Shown: one piece after another, positions 13,692 through 29,800 of the stretch
How the letters are laid out: each line of letters opens with the position of its first letter
How positions within the stretch are numbered: the stretch's first letter is position 1
From: Anadara kagoshimensis
Taxonomy: Eukaryota; Mollusca; Bivalvia; Arcoida; Arcidae
NCBI GenBank assembly: GCA_021292105.1
Contig: CM037861.1
Location: forward strand, 55,131,630-55,195,629
Length of the DNA: 64,000 nucleotides
Direction: 5' to 3'
Notes under the pieces: generated by a model
Seen by the model: only the letters and a program-made list of their open reading frames with translations
What the model was told of the DNA's origin: nothing
Databases searched by the model: none
Translations under genes and position numbers: made by a program

Positions 13692-16600
13692 ACATGATGC
13701 TGTCAGTTATCATTATTACAGTTCACTGGTATTGCTGAATTATAACAATATCTTATCTCCTATCTCAGTACAGCTGTTGTTTGTTTATCTGAATATTGGT
13801 TTTGTGTGTCACGTGTTTTGTTTCACAGATTGCTAATTAAGCTTTCTCATTGATTTACAAAAAAATAATTTAACTTCTGATAAAGGTGAATGCATTTGTT
13901 AAAATTTAGTCATATGTTTAACTTCAGTGTTGAAAAAAGTTTGTATCCAGTTAGTTAACATATAGGTCATTACTAGATAACTGGTTATACATGTTAAAAA
14001 CATTTCCTTTTGTCTATTTGTGTCATTTGTATGAGAAGTGGATCCTGTGTATGTGTGTGTTTCAAAAGAAGAATATGCAATAAGAATTTTTCAATTATAC
14101 AATGAATTAAATATAAATGTAATAAAAACTTGAAGAAGAAAATAACAAATAAAAAAGCAACAAAAAGTTAAAGAAAATTCATTCAACAATTTTGGCAACT
14201 TAATTTGTTCAAAACTTGATTGCATAGCATAAATCAGTAATTTTGTAGGTCATATAACTGTCTCTACACAGAAAGTCTACCTGTTTGACATATGATATGA
14301 TATTGTTTTTTATTGTTTGAGATTTTAACCTCAGTGAATAGACTAATGTATGAATGTTTAAAATATGTCATTTCTGGTAGATATGAGTCATCATATGCAT
14401 ATGGAAATTAGCATTTTGATTGAATTAGTGTGATACACAGCCAAATTTTATGTGAATGTCAGATGATTTTTACATGAATTGCAAATGAATTTTACTTCAT
14501 GTGAAATATTTTCATAAAATTCATGTTCATTCATGTGATTTCATATGAACACAATTTGACTGTGGAAGTAAGACAGGGTTAATTTATTTATCAAGCAGAA
14601 TTATGTCGCTTATATCAAGATATCACCAGTTAGTCTTTTATCTATATACCATGCACTGGCGACTGGACAGGGTATCAGTAATTTATTATTCACAATTAAT
14701 GTCATACACTGCATAAAAATAGACAAGTTCTCATAGATCTGATTCAATTTTGTAATTTGATTCAGTACATTACTATGGCAATAAATAAGTAAGGTTACTG
14801 ATTATCTTTTAAGGAGCCATCATTGCATAGCTTAGTTGCATCTTAATATAAGTCAGATATTTGAGGTATTAAACCCCATTAAATTATATTTAAATCAATA
14901 TTACCCTATCAGTATAAATGTTAATTACAGCACTCTAAAATTTACAAATCTAAATAAAAAACATTCATTCTCCTTTGAGCAAGGCAAAACTTTGCCTCTA
15001 AGTAGCAAGAAAGACTCTCCTTCACAAATATATGCTGTAGCTGCAAGGCAAACATTACACTATGACTGTGTGCTTTGTTAGGTTTATGATAATGAGTTGA
15101 ATCCTTACTGATCAGAATCAGTCCTTGGTAATTAAATTGTAACGTTTATATAACAATAATCCTCAAATAAAATCAAAATCTGTGTTTTTGTAGGTCCTGT
15201 TTTATAACCATTCTGATACAAATATTAATGCCTGTTATTCCGATATAGTGAGTTTCCGGTACATGTATGTGTTAGTTATTCTTTTAATCCATTGTACTTT
15301 GGTAAATCCAGTGTAACAGGACTTCCAATATCAGCATTAAAAATACAAGTGTGTTTTGTACATCCAAATCATTGAAACACATTCTTGTTTATGTCTTGTT
15401 GCAGTAATCCATGTACATGTTATAACAATGTACTATTGTTTTCATAAATAAAATGTTTAAATCACAGCTTGGTAATACAAAAGACATAACATTCATTACA
15501 GGGCTGTTTGTAATACATTCTTGTCATCTGTTTTCTTCTTGTCTTCAGTTTCATCTGATTCTTTATGCTGTAAAAGAAATTTAAATAATGAATTTGTATT
15601 CATTTGTTTTGAACATTCATATCTATTTATTTTGATACTGAAACAGATAGGGACTGAATCTCTTATATGCTAGAGAAGTTGGTCTCCATCCAAGTATTCT
15701 GAAATTTTTCCATTTTAGTTAGCTGCTTCTGGGTAAAGGTTTTCCCTGACTGTTTGAATGGAGAGACGTAATGTTGTTTAAATATCCAATCCAAGATTCT
15801 TTCACATTTATTGAGGCAGTCAGTTCTGGGATGTTGGATTAATCTGGAGTAGCAGGAGAGAAACACCAGCCTTGACCAAGCAAACTGACTAGGGTCTGCT
15901 TAAGTGGGACTTAGTAGTTGGTTTAATGTGATGTAGTATGCAGTTTTGTATGTGATTTTTTTTATTTTAACTAGTGATAAATATACAGGTATACTAGTAG
16001 TGAATAATCATGAATTGTGCAAAGTTTTGTTAAGTATATTTTAAATTTAAATTTACCTTTTTGGCACTTGATTGTCTTTTTAATTTGTCTTGTAGATCTA
16101 AATATAAGAAATAAAAATATTAACAAACATAAGACACAAGTACAGTCCAACCTGCCTTAAGGCCACCTCTATATATGGGCCACCTGCCTATAGAGGCAAG
16201 TAGAATTGTATCTCAATTATTTATTCATATTCTTTGGACCTGTACATAAAGGCCACTTTTACTGATTCCCTTGGATGGCCTTTTTAGACAGGTTTGACTG
16301 TAGTTAAGATCTTAAAAATTTAAGTTTATTATAGAATATATGATACCAAAGTTTTAAAAAAAAATATGAAAAGATTTCATTCGATATGCCTAGTTTTAGA
16401 AACAGGATGTATTATGGGTAAGATGTTGTCTGTCTGTCTGACTCTATAATAGTTTGTCCAGCTTATCCCTCTAACACCATACAAGATATTTATTAAACTT
16501 TGTATACATTACTGCCACAATACTACATTGTGTGTGTCAGAAGAGGAGACAAATTTCTCAGAGTTTTTCCCCTTTGAAATTTTATTCACATTCTTTTCTT

Positions 16601-17797
16601 ATTGCCGCCTACTGCTACCAAACTGGGACACATATTTGTTTCCCTTTCACATGATGCTACTTTAATATTTTATAACCCTTTGTGCTTTGCCATCATTGCT
16701 ATCTTTAACAGTTTAATGGCAGAAATGTAAATAGACATATCTCACTTTGCATAGCAATGCTCATGTTGAGAAATTCTAAAGTGTCTTGCTACATGTAACA
16801 ATATGTAAAATTTTACCTAACTTGTTTCAATTTTCACCTCTACATGCATGCTTACCTTTCATTAATTTTTCATTACTTAAAAACAAAGGACTTGATTTTG
16901 CCTTATCTTTCCTTGCACTTGATTCTCGACTTCCTGAATTAAAAGGATAGAAAAAAGGATTATAACCATTATAACCATATACCAGTTAATTCAATCATTA
17001 CTTGTTAATTTAAAAAAAAGAGATCAAAACCTTACTTTTTATTTTCTGTGTTTAAATCGCTTCATAATCAGTAATGGAAAGTAACTCAGTGTGAACTATA
17101 GTTTGAAACAAACCAACAGTCAGTTAGTTACATTATGTTCAAAGTCCTAATGTATATAATGATCACCTGCTCCTCAAAGCATTGAATACAGAAGAGCTCA
17201 AGTCATACCTTTATGTAAATATGAGCATGAGATGTATTAAATGGCTGAAGTGTAGTTCAACCAGCTATACTGTTCTTCAGCTGTACTCAAATGGCAATTA
17301 AAGACATTTTAATTTTCTTGAGAAAGATTTGTTTCCCCCTCTGTCTCTATTTCACTTTATTCGTTAATACCATACAAATATTCCTCACTATTTTCATCAC
17401 CTACCTGTACTTTCTGTTTCTGCCTTTTTACGTAATACTGGAGGTGTGACAGCAGGAGGTTTCCGTTTAGCTGTAGGATCTATTTGTAAGAATATATTTT
17501 CACCAGGAGTATTAATGGGTTCTGGCTTGCTTTCTGTCACAGGAGGAGAGGGACTTTTTTCTTTGGTAATGTTTTTATTTTTTGTTGATTCAGAGCTAGG
17601 TTTTTCTGAGTTTTCAGTCATCTCTGGGGTACCTAGTCTATCACTAGAGGCAGGATTTATGGTGTATTCTTTTTGTGATGATGGGCTCATACCCATGTCA
17701 AACTGAAAAAAATAAAGTGTACTTATATATAATTACTGCATTTTGATTTTTGTGTTTAATAGTCAAAACATATTTCATTTTTAAGACTTCCTGGACC

Positions 17798-17834
<37 letters not shown>

Positions 17835-20800
17835 ACAAATAGCTGTAATACTTCTGATGCAGATTTAAAAATAATTCAAATCTTTTGTTGCTCTATGTCA
17901 AAATATGTTAGTCTATGTCTGTGACTTTAGAAATGCATTCATAGCTTCAAAATTAATTCCTTTTCCAAATAGGGAACCTCAATTACATGAGAATTAGACA
18001 AAAGTCCAGTATATGTGTCACTCACCATCAAGTTTGACTGACTCTGTTCTGCTTGTTGTAATCTAAAAGCCCTTGAAGATCTATTTCTGCCTTTAGGTGG
18101 AGCTGCCTTGCGATACTGAAATTTTTAATCAGGTGAATTAAATATTGGTATTTGCTGTTCAAAGTATCAATGATATTGCTGTACAAGTAATAAAGCTGAA
18201 CAGTTTCTTAGTTTAATAGATGGACATGTTAAACATAGCAAACTTTATCACTGAACTAGCTAAATAATTTTATTGGTTTGAAAAATAACGTAATTTGATT
18301 AGTGGCATTATTACCCAGAGGGCATGAGACTCAGTTTATTTTCAAACAGAGGTGTGACTTTCTCTTCTATATCTACCCACAAAGCTATTTGAGAAAAACA
18401 ATGGTCACTTATTTCTGGTGTCAATTTGGCTGAACAAGGAACATAGTGCTTTTTACCTTAGAATCCAACAAATAGATTTGGTCTGAAGAAGTCAAATGCT
18501 TCTTTGATTGATAAAAGATTTATGTCTTGTATTGATTAAAACTGGAAATACCAGTTGTTTTCTTTGAATAGTGAACAGTTGTAATGCAAGTTTAATTTTA
18601 CATTTTGAAAAAAATTTGGTTTAAAATACTTACTGATTTTAGAACTTCTGTTTCCCTTCTCAGGTCTGAAAACTGATCATCCTCATCATCACTGGCAATA
18701 ACTACATCAGGATTGTCAGCTACCTTACCACTGATAAAACAAAAACATAATACACAAATGTGTCGGTGAAATGGGTACTATATTAGCTTGCTACCCTTAC
18801 ATTAAACAAAATAATTCCCAAATTTACAAGTAAAATGTCGACTTTATTTGACCTGTATTTGCTAGTCACCCTCGCATTTCTACCAGTAATTTACTTATAA
18901 CTTATAGTTGTGACTTTCTATATATATATATGTATATGATATTAATCTTTTTGACATGTTTTTTCATCATAAAGTATAGGATGTAAGCCTAATTAATAAT
19001 AATTAATCATAATCATTGATAAATATTCACATGTTTACCTAACAAAATATGTTAAAATGAATCGTATATAAAAATATGTTTATTAAAAGGATAGGTTATT
19101 TATCTTAATGTAATCAGTATGAAATGGGGTTGTCACAATTTCTGGATACAAAAACAAATACTATGATTAGAAACTAATGAAATAATTGATTATTCCACAT
19201 ACTAACAGTGCAATTTGCTTCTTAGCCTCAAATTTTGGGCAATAACTTCAGATCTGTGTTAAAATTAAATACTAGTAATTTACATGAGACTTGCAGACCA
19301 TACATATCTTTCAGTTGAAGAGATCTTGTTGGCATTTCAGTTGAAGAGATCTTGTTGGCAAAGTGGTCTTAAGTGCAGGCTTACAGATCACTGCACCTCT
19401 TACAGCCTAGGTTTAAATCACACTCGAGCATATCCTAGTGTGAGAAAGTTTGACTTTCACTTGCCAGAAGTTAATGGTTTTCTCCAGGCATTCCAGTTTC
19501 ATTCCCCAGCCCAGAACTGACCAATTAGATATAAGTGAAAGAATCTTGGCTGGGGTATGAAACAAATTACTGCACCCCACCATTCTTTCAGTTAAACTTA
19601 CATTTTATCCACTTGTTCTTGTGTTTCTTCAGTTATGTCTTCTGGTACTGGTGTAGTTTCTTTCTTTATCCCATCCTCCTCAGATTCTTCCTTTGTTCCT
19701 TGTAATTTAGGAACTTTACCCTGTTAAGAAAATAAATGACATTACATATTAAGAAGCCCAGTCTAATTGTGACATTACAATGGTCCAGTCCAAAACATGC
19801 CATTATATATACAGGGGACCAATCCAAAAGTGGGGCCTTGGTGGCAGTGTGATCTGACCACCTAGATATATAAGTAAAAGAATCCTGACTAGGGTGTAAA
19901 AACGCCCATTTTCCCATTCCATTTCATTACAAATGTAACGTTACCCTGTCCAAACCTAACATAACATATAGTGGTCCAGTACAAATGTGCCATTGCATAT
20001 ACAGTGGTCAAGTCAAAAATGACATCACAATTGCATCGACTGTCCAGTCGAAACAGGACATTAAACATATAACAGCCCAGTCAAAATATATTACTATATA
20101 TATGTTTGTTGTTCAATCCATGACCTCCATTTTGGATATAGACATATTACGAAAGTTAAGATGACACAAGGACTGTATTTTGGTAGATAATTCATTAATG
20201 AAAACAAAGAATGAGGTTACAGGGATAAAAATCACAAAAAGGAAAAAACATGTTGTTTGTGTAACCTACCTCAGGATTTTTCACTTCATCTTTTGCCATA
20301 ATGAAGACTTTACTTTAGATAGGACAGTTATTGTATTAGATATGTATTGTATTGATGGTATCAGTAAGTCAAGAGAAGTTCTATATGTATACCAATAATA
20401 CAGTCTGGACCAATGTCAACATGTGTGTTCAATAAATAATTGGGAGGGGGTCTTTGTAGGGGTAACCTTTATATCTACTGATGTAGTACTACAAACACCC
20501 TCAACTTAACAAAAACTTGATCTTAATGTGGGTAATCCATGGATTGTTTTATTTGATTTTTGTAGAAATTTATCTTATGTCAGAGCTGTATAAAGAAGAT
20601 ATTATGTTTTTTGGTCTATAATGTAGTATTTGTGATGTCTTAGTTACTTATACTATGTTACCATTATGTAATACATTTGGCAGTAGAGTTGTTGCCTGGT
20701 AATTTGTATATTGTTTATGTTACATGTGGTTTGTTATCATACCTCCATGTGATCAATTTGCTCACAACAGGTTATTAACAGTTTTTGATAATGTTGTTTT

Positions 20801-23800
20801 GTTTTTCCTCATAGTTATGGGATGATGGGTGGTATGGTATTGTTACAAAACTTAGAGCACTTTGTGTCTTTGTGTAAATATTTGTATGCATTCTATGTTT
20901 CTTTTGCTCTTTTTAACCCAGAACTGAGAAGATTTTAAGGAGTCATATTCATTGGATCTACAGATAAAAATACAATAATCATCTAGTATAACCTTTCAGT
21001 GATGAAATCCGTATTAAATTGGACATTTTTAAAGAATTTTTGAAAAATGATAGATTGTATAGCATAGATATAACATATCTTGTGTAACTGTGACCTTCAC
21101 ATTTGACTTACTAACCTTGAAAGCAGTGATTAACCTACAAAGCAATCAGCAACAAAGGGAATTTTTAAAATGAATTTTTGGTTTTGTTAAAATCTGGAAT
21201 TGAAGGATGAAGCATCTTTGACAGGTCATTTAAGAGAACACTTGCCAAAAGCAGCAGTGATCCAGAATTGCACTTGTTCAAACCGGTCTTTCCACACCCC
21301 CATACAATGGAACTGGTCAATATTGATATAGATACATTTCTTCAGTCAGGTCACTTTGACTACAGTATGAAATATTTTCCCAGAGTTATGCTGAGTGTGC
21401 GTGTAATATGTTCTACAAGACAAGATAATTATGTGTATATTAACACATATTTTGTAGATATCTGGCTCTTATGTAGCAACATATGTTTATTATATAACAA
21501 CAGGTGTCATCTTAGATATCATTAGTTATATGTAAACTTTCAATATTATCATAAAAAACTGATCACTACACATACTCATTACATATAAAGGCGAACAGCA
21601 TTGACCTTACTACTTGACCTTTCATTAAGAATATTCATATATGGCGATCCATTCAATACATGGGTAGCATTAGGATTCACTCTTAATTCATAATAATGTA
21701 TGTTTCCTAAGATGTAGACAAAATAAACACCTGTGTTCCCTATACACAAATGCTCTGGTCTATAATAAATATTTAAATCAAAGGTCAAGCAGACAGGTCA
21801 ATGTTGTTTGCCTATACTGTAAATCTAAAACAGATCTCATTATAAATTATTTATGTTTCTAGAGCAGAGGTGTTTGTAGGCAATACACAAACCTTAATCT
21901 TCAAGATATAATTAAAACAAATCATGTATATATAGCATTGTGAGCGTTATCAATAACTGTTTAATAATTAATTCGAAATAAGATTTAATTAAAGACCTAG
22001 AGTAATGATTTAATGGAAGTTTTTTATGAGGATGCATATAGCCTTGATTGACCTTTATACAGTTGTACTGCTTTACTGTAGATCTTCATAAACACATACA
22101 CAAACACCCTTGATCTTTTACATAAGCCTCTGCAACTTTATTATTTTCTTTTTATGATGTATGATGATAATCTAGTGGATAAACATGAGTGAAATGGAGT
22201 AACAGAGTTTTGCCCTAGATTTTTTCACTTATATCAAGGCAGTCAGTTTTAAATGATGGAAGAAAACAGAGTGCCCAGAAAAAACCCACTAACCAATAAC
22301 AAAAAAAAAACTTTAAAACATTGAACACTGATGGTAAAATGGACACTGTTATATGGGTCTAACACAAACTTTTCAATTAATTTTCTTTAAAATTCTGTTC
22401 AAAGTAGTATTGATTATCCATCCACGTAGCAGGTTCTATTTTTAGAGAAAAAAATACTTTCAGTTTTACTTTTGACCTTTTATTTGGCCATCTAGAATAA
22501 AATTGAATTTTAAAAATGGGCATGCTACATTTCTGTGTTACATTCTCTGCCATCTCTCAGCATTTTGGGACATCAAATAAAGCTATATGATGTATTATTA
22601 CCTGCTTCGGTTCCTGGCTGTAGCTTAACCCCATCACATAAATTTACTTAAAAATCACTGTCACACTTTAATCAGTGTGTATATATAGACTGGTGTTTTA
22701 CCACAAAATTGCTTCATCATTTCCTATTTCCTAATCATATATAGTTTTATTATAGATTATCTATAAAATTAGCACATTTTCATGTGTTTACACTGTCTCT
22801 AATTAGTGCCTCATCAACACTATATTGCACATTGTCACATGATCCACACTTTACAAGGATTAAGTATAGCAGGACCCCAGAAGCCCATGGCTCCTAAAAA
22901 TAAGCCTGGGTCCCTAAATTTTGACACATTTAGGGTATTACTGTTACAACGTTCTGGACCCCCAACTCAAAATAGTTAAGCTTTTTCCCTGCTTTATGGA
23001 CTGGATGTGCTTGTTTTCTGTTATGTTGTGTGTTTATCAAATATTGCTTTTTTATGGAAGCGACAATTTCTCCCCTCCTCTGTTTTCTCAGAATTAAAAA
23101 TGTTTGAAAGATTTTATTCCACACCTCTTCTATAGTGGGACATAGTCACATGATCCATATTTTCTGTTGTTTGTTTGTTAATCAAATTATTTTTATCAAG
23201 ATATTTCCCCTCTTCACTTTCACTTTCTTTCATATCTCTCTTATGATGGCACATGACATAGTCAAATACCTATACATTGAGTTATGAATGAAGTTTTGGT
23301 CATAAATAAAATACCGGTCAGCACAGAAAAAGTGTTTATTCCAGAAGAAATTAACCATTGATCTCTTTTTTGCCAAATGCCCCCACTGTTGGGCCATATG
23401 TAATATTTAATGATTGCAAAAATATTCATCGTTTGGTGTTTTAGATCACAGTGTTTTAAATTCCCCCTTTTGAAAAATCCTAGATTGAACAATGGAGAAA
23501 GAACTGCTATATTCCTATCACAGAAATTGAATTTAGCAAGACATATTGTTGAGAAATTTATTTTGTTTTTATTAAACACTGGGTGAATTATTAATCATAT
23601 TTAATCTATACATTTTGTTAATATCCTGCTGGATTGATGCTGAACAGAATACAGGAAGGAAGAAGACACCTACCATACCTATATCTTAAACATACTACTG
23701 GTCTTATATACTTACTATTGTAGCTAATAGGGTTGCCTCAGTGGCTGATTGGTCTGGTTTATGGATCACACCACCTCTCACTGCCTAGATTGGAATCCCA

Positions 23801-26800
23801 CTCGGGGCTGATCCTGGGTTCAGAAAATTTGTCATAAAAAGGGCATCTGCTATATGGGCCAAATAGATTTAATTCCATCTTTCTTTTGTCATTTATATGA
23901 ACTTGTATATAAGTATATACCTTCTCACAGAAACCACTTTTACAGGTTTCTTACATAGCCTGTCCTGTATACATAGACTTGACTGTTATCATGAATTAAA
24001 CCTGCTCTATTAATAAATGACTTACCATTCCCATGATAATTCCTTTGTTTTCAAACACTTTAAATGCTTCACTACCTGGCCTCTTCTTTGCAGGTTTGAC
24101 TGAATCAGGGGACGGATGTACCTGGGCATCTTTCTTAACTTCAAAGGCTTTAATTTTAGACTTAATATCTTCCTGTTTGTCATCTTCTGTCTCATTGTCT
24201 CTACAAAAATAACAATATGTTTATATATAATTTAATAGTCTTTCTAATACAGTTCAGGGGTCAGTCCCAAGTATTATCCTACTTTCACACTAATCACACC
24301 AAAACTCAGGCACTCCTGATACCAAGATGGTTGAGTATTTGTGTTTGCCAATTTTCTGTTTGAACAAACTTGTTGATAGTAGGGCCAAGATGGCTGAGTG
24401 GTCTAAAGTGCATGCTTATGCATCAGAGCGCCTCTCACTATATAGGTTTAAATCACACTCTGGGACATATCATAGTGTGAGACAGTTTGTAAACTTGCCA
24501 AAATTTCAGTGGTTTTCTTTGAGGACACAGTTTCTGCCACCATCTGAACTGATTACCTTGCTAAACATGAAAGACTAGGTTTGTAAAACACCATTATTTC
24601 ACTCCATATGTGGCTAGTTAAGTGAGACACCTGCAGCTACATAGGTTGCTACATCCTCCAGTCTGGTTAAATCAACAGCTGGCTGGCCTTTTCCTTATGT
24701 AGAATTAAGTGAAGACATAAATATTTTGTGTTGCAGTGGAGTAGACTTGGGCAATTGACAGATCACCGGCCATGCCCACAATGTTCCAACAAAGGCAATG
24801 AAGGCCTAGCATGCTTGAATTACATGCAAAAAGAATGAAAACTCCCGTCTGAATTGTTCTGTGTATTGATGTCACTGACACTAGTACGTCATTAGTTGCC
24901 GTGACGCTGTTTTGTAACTGTGATGGCGACCAATGTCGGAACATAATAGGCATGTCAAGTGATATGTCAATTAGTATCTTGATGTCATGGTATTTTTGGA
25001 ACCATGACTTTAACTTTAGTACCATATTACAGTTAAACTTTGTTTTAATGCCCCTTGATTACTTTGCTACCTTGTTTATCGCCACATTAAGTTTCAAAAA
25101 CTAGTTCTTTCATGTTTTTCTTTATTAACCCTTCCTAATTTATCCCCAAACCTCTTTATAACATCAAAGACTGACTGAACAAATGGTAGTGATAAATCAA
25201 GGTTTTACTGTACTGCAATTTATCAGCCACTAATGTGGATTATATTGGATTAGAATGAAAGCTTCTTCACATTTTGTTAGTGGTTTAGTAATGTGTAGGA
25301 AAAAGTAGTTTTGATTGGAAAATTTCCTTCTTACTAACAACTACATACCAGAAACAATTCTTTTTGATTACTTAACCTAGTACATGTACCTGATTTGAGA
25401 TGTTTGACCTTCATACCATAGTTATAAGTGTGCTACTTCAAACTGAAAAAAGTTTTCTGTTTTAAGAGTGTATATATGGCATCTTTGATGATGTGGGTGG
25501 GCATCAAAGTAGTGTGGGAAATGTTATAAGATTGGGACTTATTTGGGACTAAATTCATCCTTCACAAAGTAGTACTATAATGCCAGGTCATAGAAATATC
25601 GAAAACTTAAAATGCTTCCTTAATTGACCAGGAAAACACCTTTTTGATATTTTTGAACATGTTTGATAATATAATGGGAAAACATAAAAAACTCTTTAAA
25701 ATTTTGTTATGATGTAATAAGTTTTGATCAAATCTTGAGAATGAGTGTTATCAAAATTCAAAAATATGTGTTATTGTTGTAAATGTAAGTTAAGGTAAAC
25801 ATGTATGGTATTTTACATTAACATTGATAAGACACAGGTTTCTGCAGTTGTTCTTGATTCAAAACAAAAGAGTGTTAGAGAAAAAATAAAACAGAAAATC
25901 AAAGATGAAGGAATTTCAAACAATGGAAGACCACACAAATCTTGGCAACAAAAGCATTGTGTCTCTACAAGGGTGAATATTTGACTTTTGAGACTTACAA
26001 AATGTTTACATTAAAGTAAAATGTTTAGTGTTAAATGTACATTGCAGACATATTATAAACATGATGCCTTCCAGAACAAATATTTTCCAGGAGCTTAACA
26101 CAAGTCAACTGGAAGCGGTTTCTGTCAAAACTTTTTTGGAGAGTTATGTTAAGACAGTAGCACATTTTGAGCATACCATACTTGCAATACTAGTTTGATT
26201 TTGGTTCAAGAAAAACATATTTTCTTTCCATGCACACTCCCTTTATTTGTAGTCAGAGCCTCAATGGCTGAGTGGCATCTTTTACCACTAAGGTTCAAAT
26301 CCTGCTCAGGTGGATCCTACCTAGTGTGAGAAACTTTGTCAATTTGCTTGCTGAAGGTTGATGGTTTTTTTCTGGGTAGTTTGCTTTTTTCCACCATTCC
26401 AGAACTGACCACTTCTTTATAGGTGAAAAAATTTAATGAGTTTGAAAAAAACCTGTTAGGTATTCCATTCCACAACTCTAATTAAAATGTAGCTACTGAA
26501 AGTTTTCGGTGTAAAAAAACATCATAGCATAGAATTTATGCTCAATTAGACGTAAAGAAAAAATGAAAAAAAAAACAAGAAATAACTTTTCATCAAAATC
26601 AATTTTCAATAATTATCTACCAGTAATCATGCTTATTTTGCCCTTGAATCTTGAGAAAACACTTCACATGTGATGCATGAGTATGATATGTCCCTAATAT
26701 AGGTTCATATGTACTTAAAAAATAACTATGGCTGTATATAGAGGCTATGATTTACTAAAGATCTCTTCTCCAGCAACTTACAACCTACTCACTTCAATAT

Positions 26801-29800
26801 TAAGGTCACTTAGTGCTCATAAGACCCAGTATAGGTACAGATAATTAATAATACTTAAAATACTTTACATTGAAGTGTTATTGAACATCAATAGTAGAGG
26901 TGTGATGGATTGTAGAAACTGTTTGTCTGCTTTACTTAAACAATGAAATATTAAATAGAACTTGTATGTCTGTCTGTCTGCCTATCTATCTCTGGTACTA
27001 GCATGATAAAAAAGTCATATGGGAGCACCATGTGTTTATGCATGCATCCATGTGTGCAACTTCAATAATTTTTTATAGAAGACTTATTGACACACAGCTT
27101 ATCAATTTTAGTAGAAAACATTTAAGAGAGGTACCTTAATCAGATTGAGACCTAATGAGTAATTTGACTTCACAATCAAGGTTGCAGTGACCCATAATGC
27201 TCCAGATTTGTTTGATCTGGATAAAGCTTTGTACAATGTACCATCTTGCAAATCTTTACAAAGCTGATTCAAGAACACAATCATCTATTTTGGTGGACCA
27301 TTTGTCAGTTCTGTTGCCACAGATTGGTGGCACTCTGGTTTTCCTCCAACATACTAGAATTGGGCACCTCAATATAGGCTATGGTAAAAGAATCTTGACT
27401 GTAGCATTGAAACATCATTACCTTGACTTAATGAAAATAACTTAATTATAGTGTGCTATACTATGCCATGGTGTGATATGGTAGCTCTTAATGTGTGTCT
27501 TGCCCAAAATCATTGATGTTTATGCCTTGCCATCTTATTACAATATGATGTACAGCTTTTATTCCAGCTGTTGAACCTAAGTCAGTTTGCACCTTAGTAT
27601 AATTTATATTTATTTAGACAGTTGGTGTCATATACTCATATATTATATAATGTTTAAACTAATATTTAATAAAAAACAAACATACTGATCCATATTCATG
27701 TTCAAATGACAGCCCAAAAAAACAAAGTAAATACTTGGAAGATTGGCATGTGAACTTAACCCAAGGAATGGAGCCAGGTGCAGTGCCCCAGAAGGGTAAG
27801 CACCCTCTGTTAAGCTTGTGAGCACTACTGATGAGGAATTTTATTCTAAAAGTCTGTCTTGTGCTACAAAATTGAAACGGGTAATAACCGTAAAATTGAT
27901 ATTGTATTTAACCTTTAAATTTTAAGGAAAAGTTTTCGTTTTGATTGTGTTTTATGTAGAAAATTTGGCAGGTTGCATCATACAAGTTACCTTTTCATCC
28001 TTCAAAGAGGTTAATTTATGTGCCTAGATGTTATATCACTGTACGTGTATGTATATATATGATAATGAGTAATAAAGCATTTATTTAAGCTTTTAACTAC
28101 TCATAAAACAAAGCTTCTTAAGTTGTATATAAAGTACTTACTAAATTAGACAATTAGACCTGACTATAGTGTGTGTGTGCGTGTGTGTGTGTGTGTGTGA
28201 GAGAGAGAAGGTATGTTAAGCTGTATCTAAAAGACTACAAAATTAGACCTATCATGCATGTGTGAGAGGAGAAAGAGAGGTTTGGATTGAATTTGCACTT
28301 GTGGCACTACTATCCATTGATAATCAAAAGATTCAGCACAAGAATCTGGAGAGTTATGGAATGCATGTTTATGTTCGTAAACCACCCCCAACTTAAATAA
28401 AAAATATTCTCTTTAAGAATTTAAGTTATTTAAGAAGATCTATTTATAAAGATATTCAAACATGTGTGTCATTTTATTGTAGAAGATGTATATATATAAT
28501 TATTTGTGTTTTATCCTTGTCTTATTTATATTCTATTGAATCATGTGTAATAGTAGTCCATTTATAGTAATGAGTAATAGCATTACATCGGTGATAGAAG
28601 ACCAAATCTTGTTCAATAAACTTTTGCAAACTTATACATGTGTATTTTCCACTACAAATGAATTCAAAAGAGGAATGAGTAATGCAGATAATTATGTAAT
28701 TCAGTCTTTGTCTGAAAGGTTTATGTGAATAACTGTGTATACACAAGAGAGAGAGAGAGAGAGAAAGAGATTTTGGAATTATCTCATGAAAATTTAGTTA
28801 TGTGTAAATAAGTAATAGTTACTAACCGAGTCAGAGGGGTTCATCAATTTGAAACACCTGTGCACGTGCGTCTAGTGATCCCGAACCGCGAAGCGGTGAG
28901 GGATTACGAGCACGTGCCCAGGTGTTTCAAATTGATGGACCCCGACGACGAGGTTCGTAACTGACTTACACGATGACAATAATACAGTTCAAAATAATGT
29001 GTACAAATGATTAAAAAATGAAATTAAATGTTTAAAATATACTAGAGTATAACAATAAAAATAATTTCATATTGTATAATAAATAAATAAATGAATAAAT
29101 CAAGACTTTGGCAGGTAAATTAAAGAAAATTCATTCATTAAAAAAATACTATAGCCAGTAACCATTCATACAGCAGTTTAAAAATATTGCAATTGATTAT
29201 TTTATTAAAAATACAGGATCAAAATCTAGTATCATTTTCGAAAAAGAGAATCATGAAGGCAGAAAATTATCAAGCAAATACTAAATATGTCTCCCTTTTA
29301 ACACCTATCAGTCGTAAGTCCTACTCTGGCCCAATGGATAGCAAGCCTGCTTGGCAATGAAGAGGTTGTGAGTTCGAATCCCGACTGAAGTCCTCTTTTT
29401 CTCTTTTTAAATTTTAGAAATAATGCAATGTCATTTCACGCATGAGCGAAAGTTAAAAACAAACGCACGGAGTATTTTAATTCCATACACACTGTTCAAG
29501 ATGTCTGACTACAATTCAGACGAAATATTGAGTCAAGCATTAGATTTCAAAATGAACAGGTTTTTATTACCCAAAATACATATAAAACCATAGAAGACTG
29601 TTACGAAGAACAGGCATTTTCAAAATTTTACAAAAAGCCGTAGATGTGCACTCAATGCTTGATGACGGCGGTCCATCTCAAATGGGTGCTTTCACTTATG
29701 GAAATGGAATAGGTACGTATAAGTTTGAATTTGTAAAAGAGTATTTTTTTAGTAATATATGTCCGCAATTTTACGTTGTAGGCTAGCATTATACTTGGCT

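Noticed and set aside
17446-17706. Plus-strand ORF of 86 codons
   Set aside because: Shadow of the minus-strand exon 17405-17702.
24705-25104. ORFs on both strands over 24.7-25.1 kb
   Set aside because: No splice sites or recognisable domains.
29300-29400. Possible tRNA gene with a T-run terminator
   Set aside because: Acceptor and T stems are mismatched.
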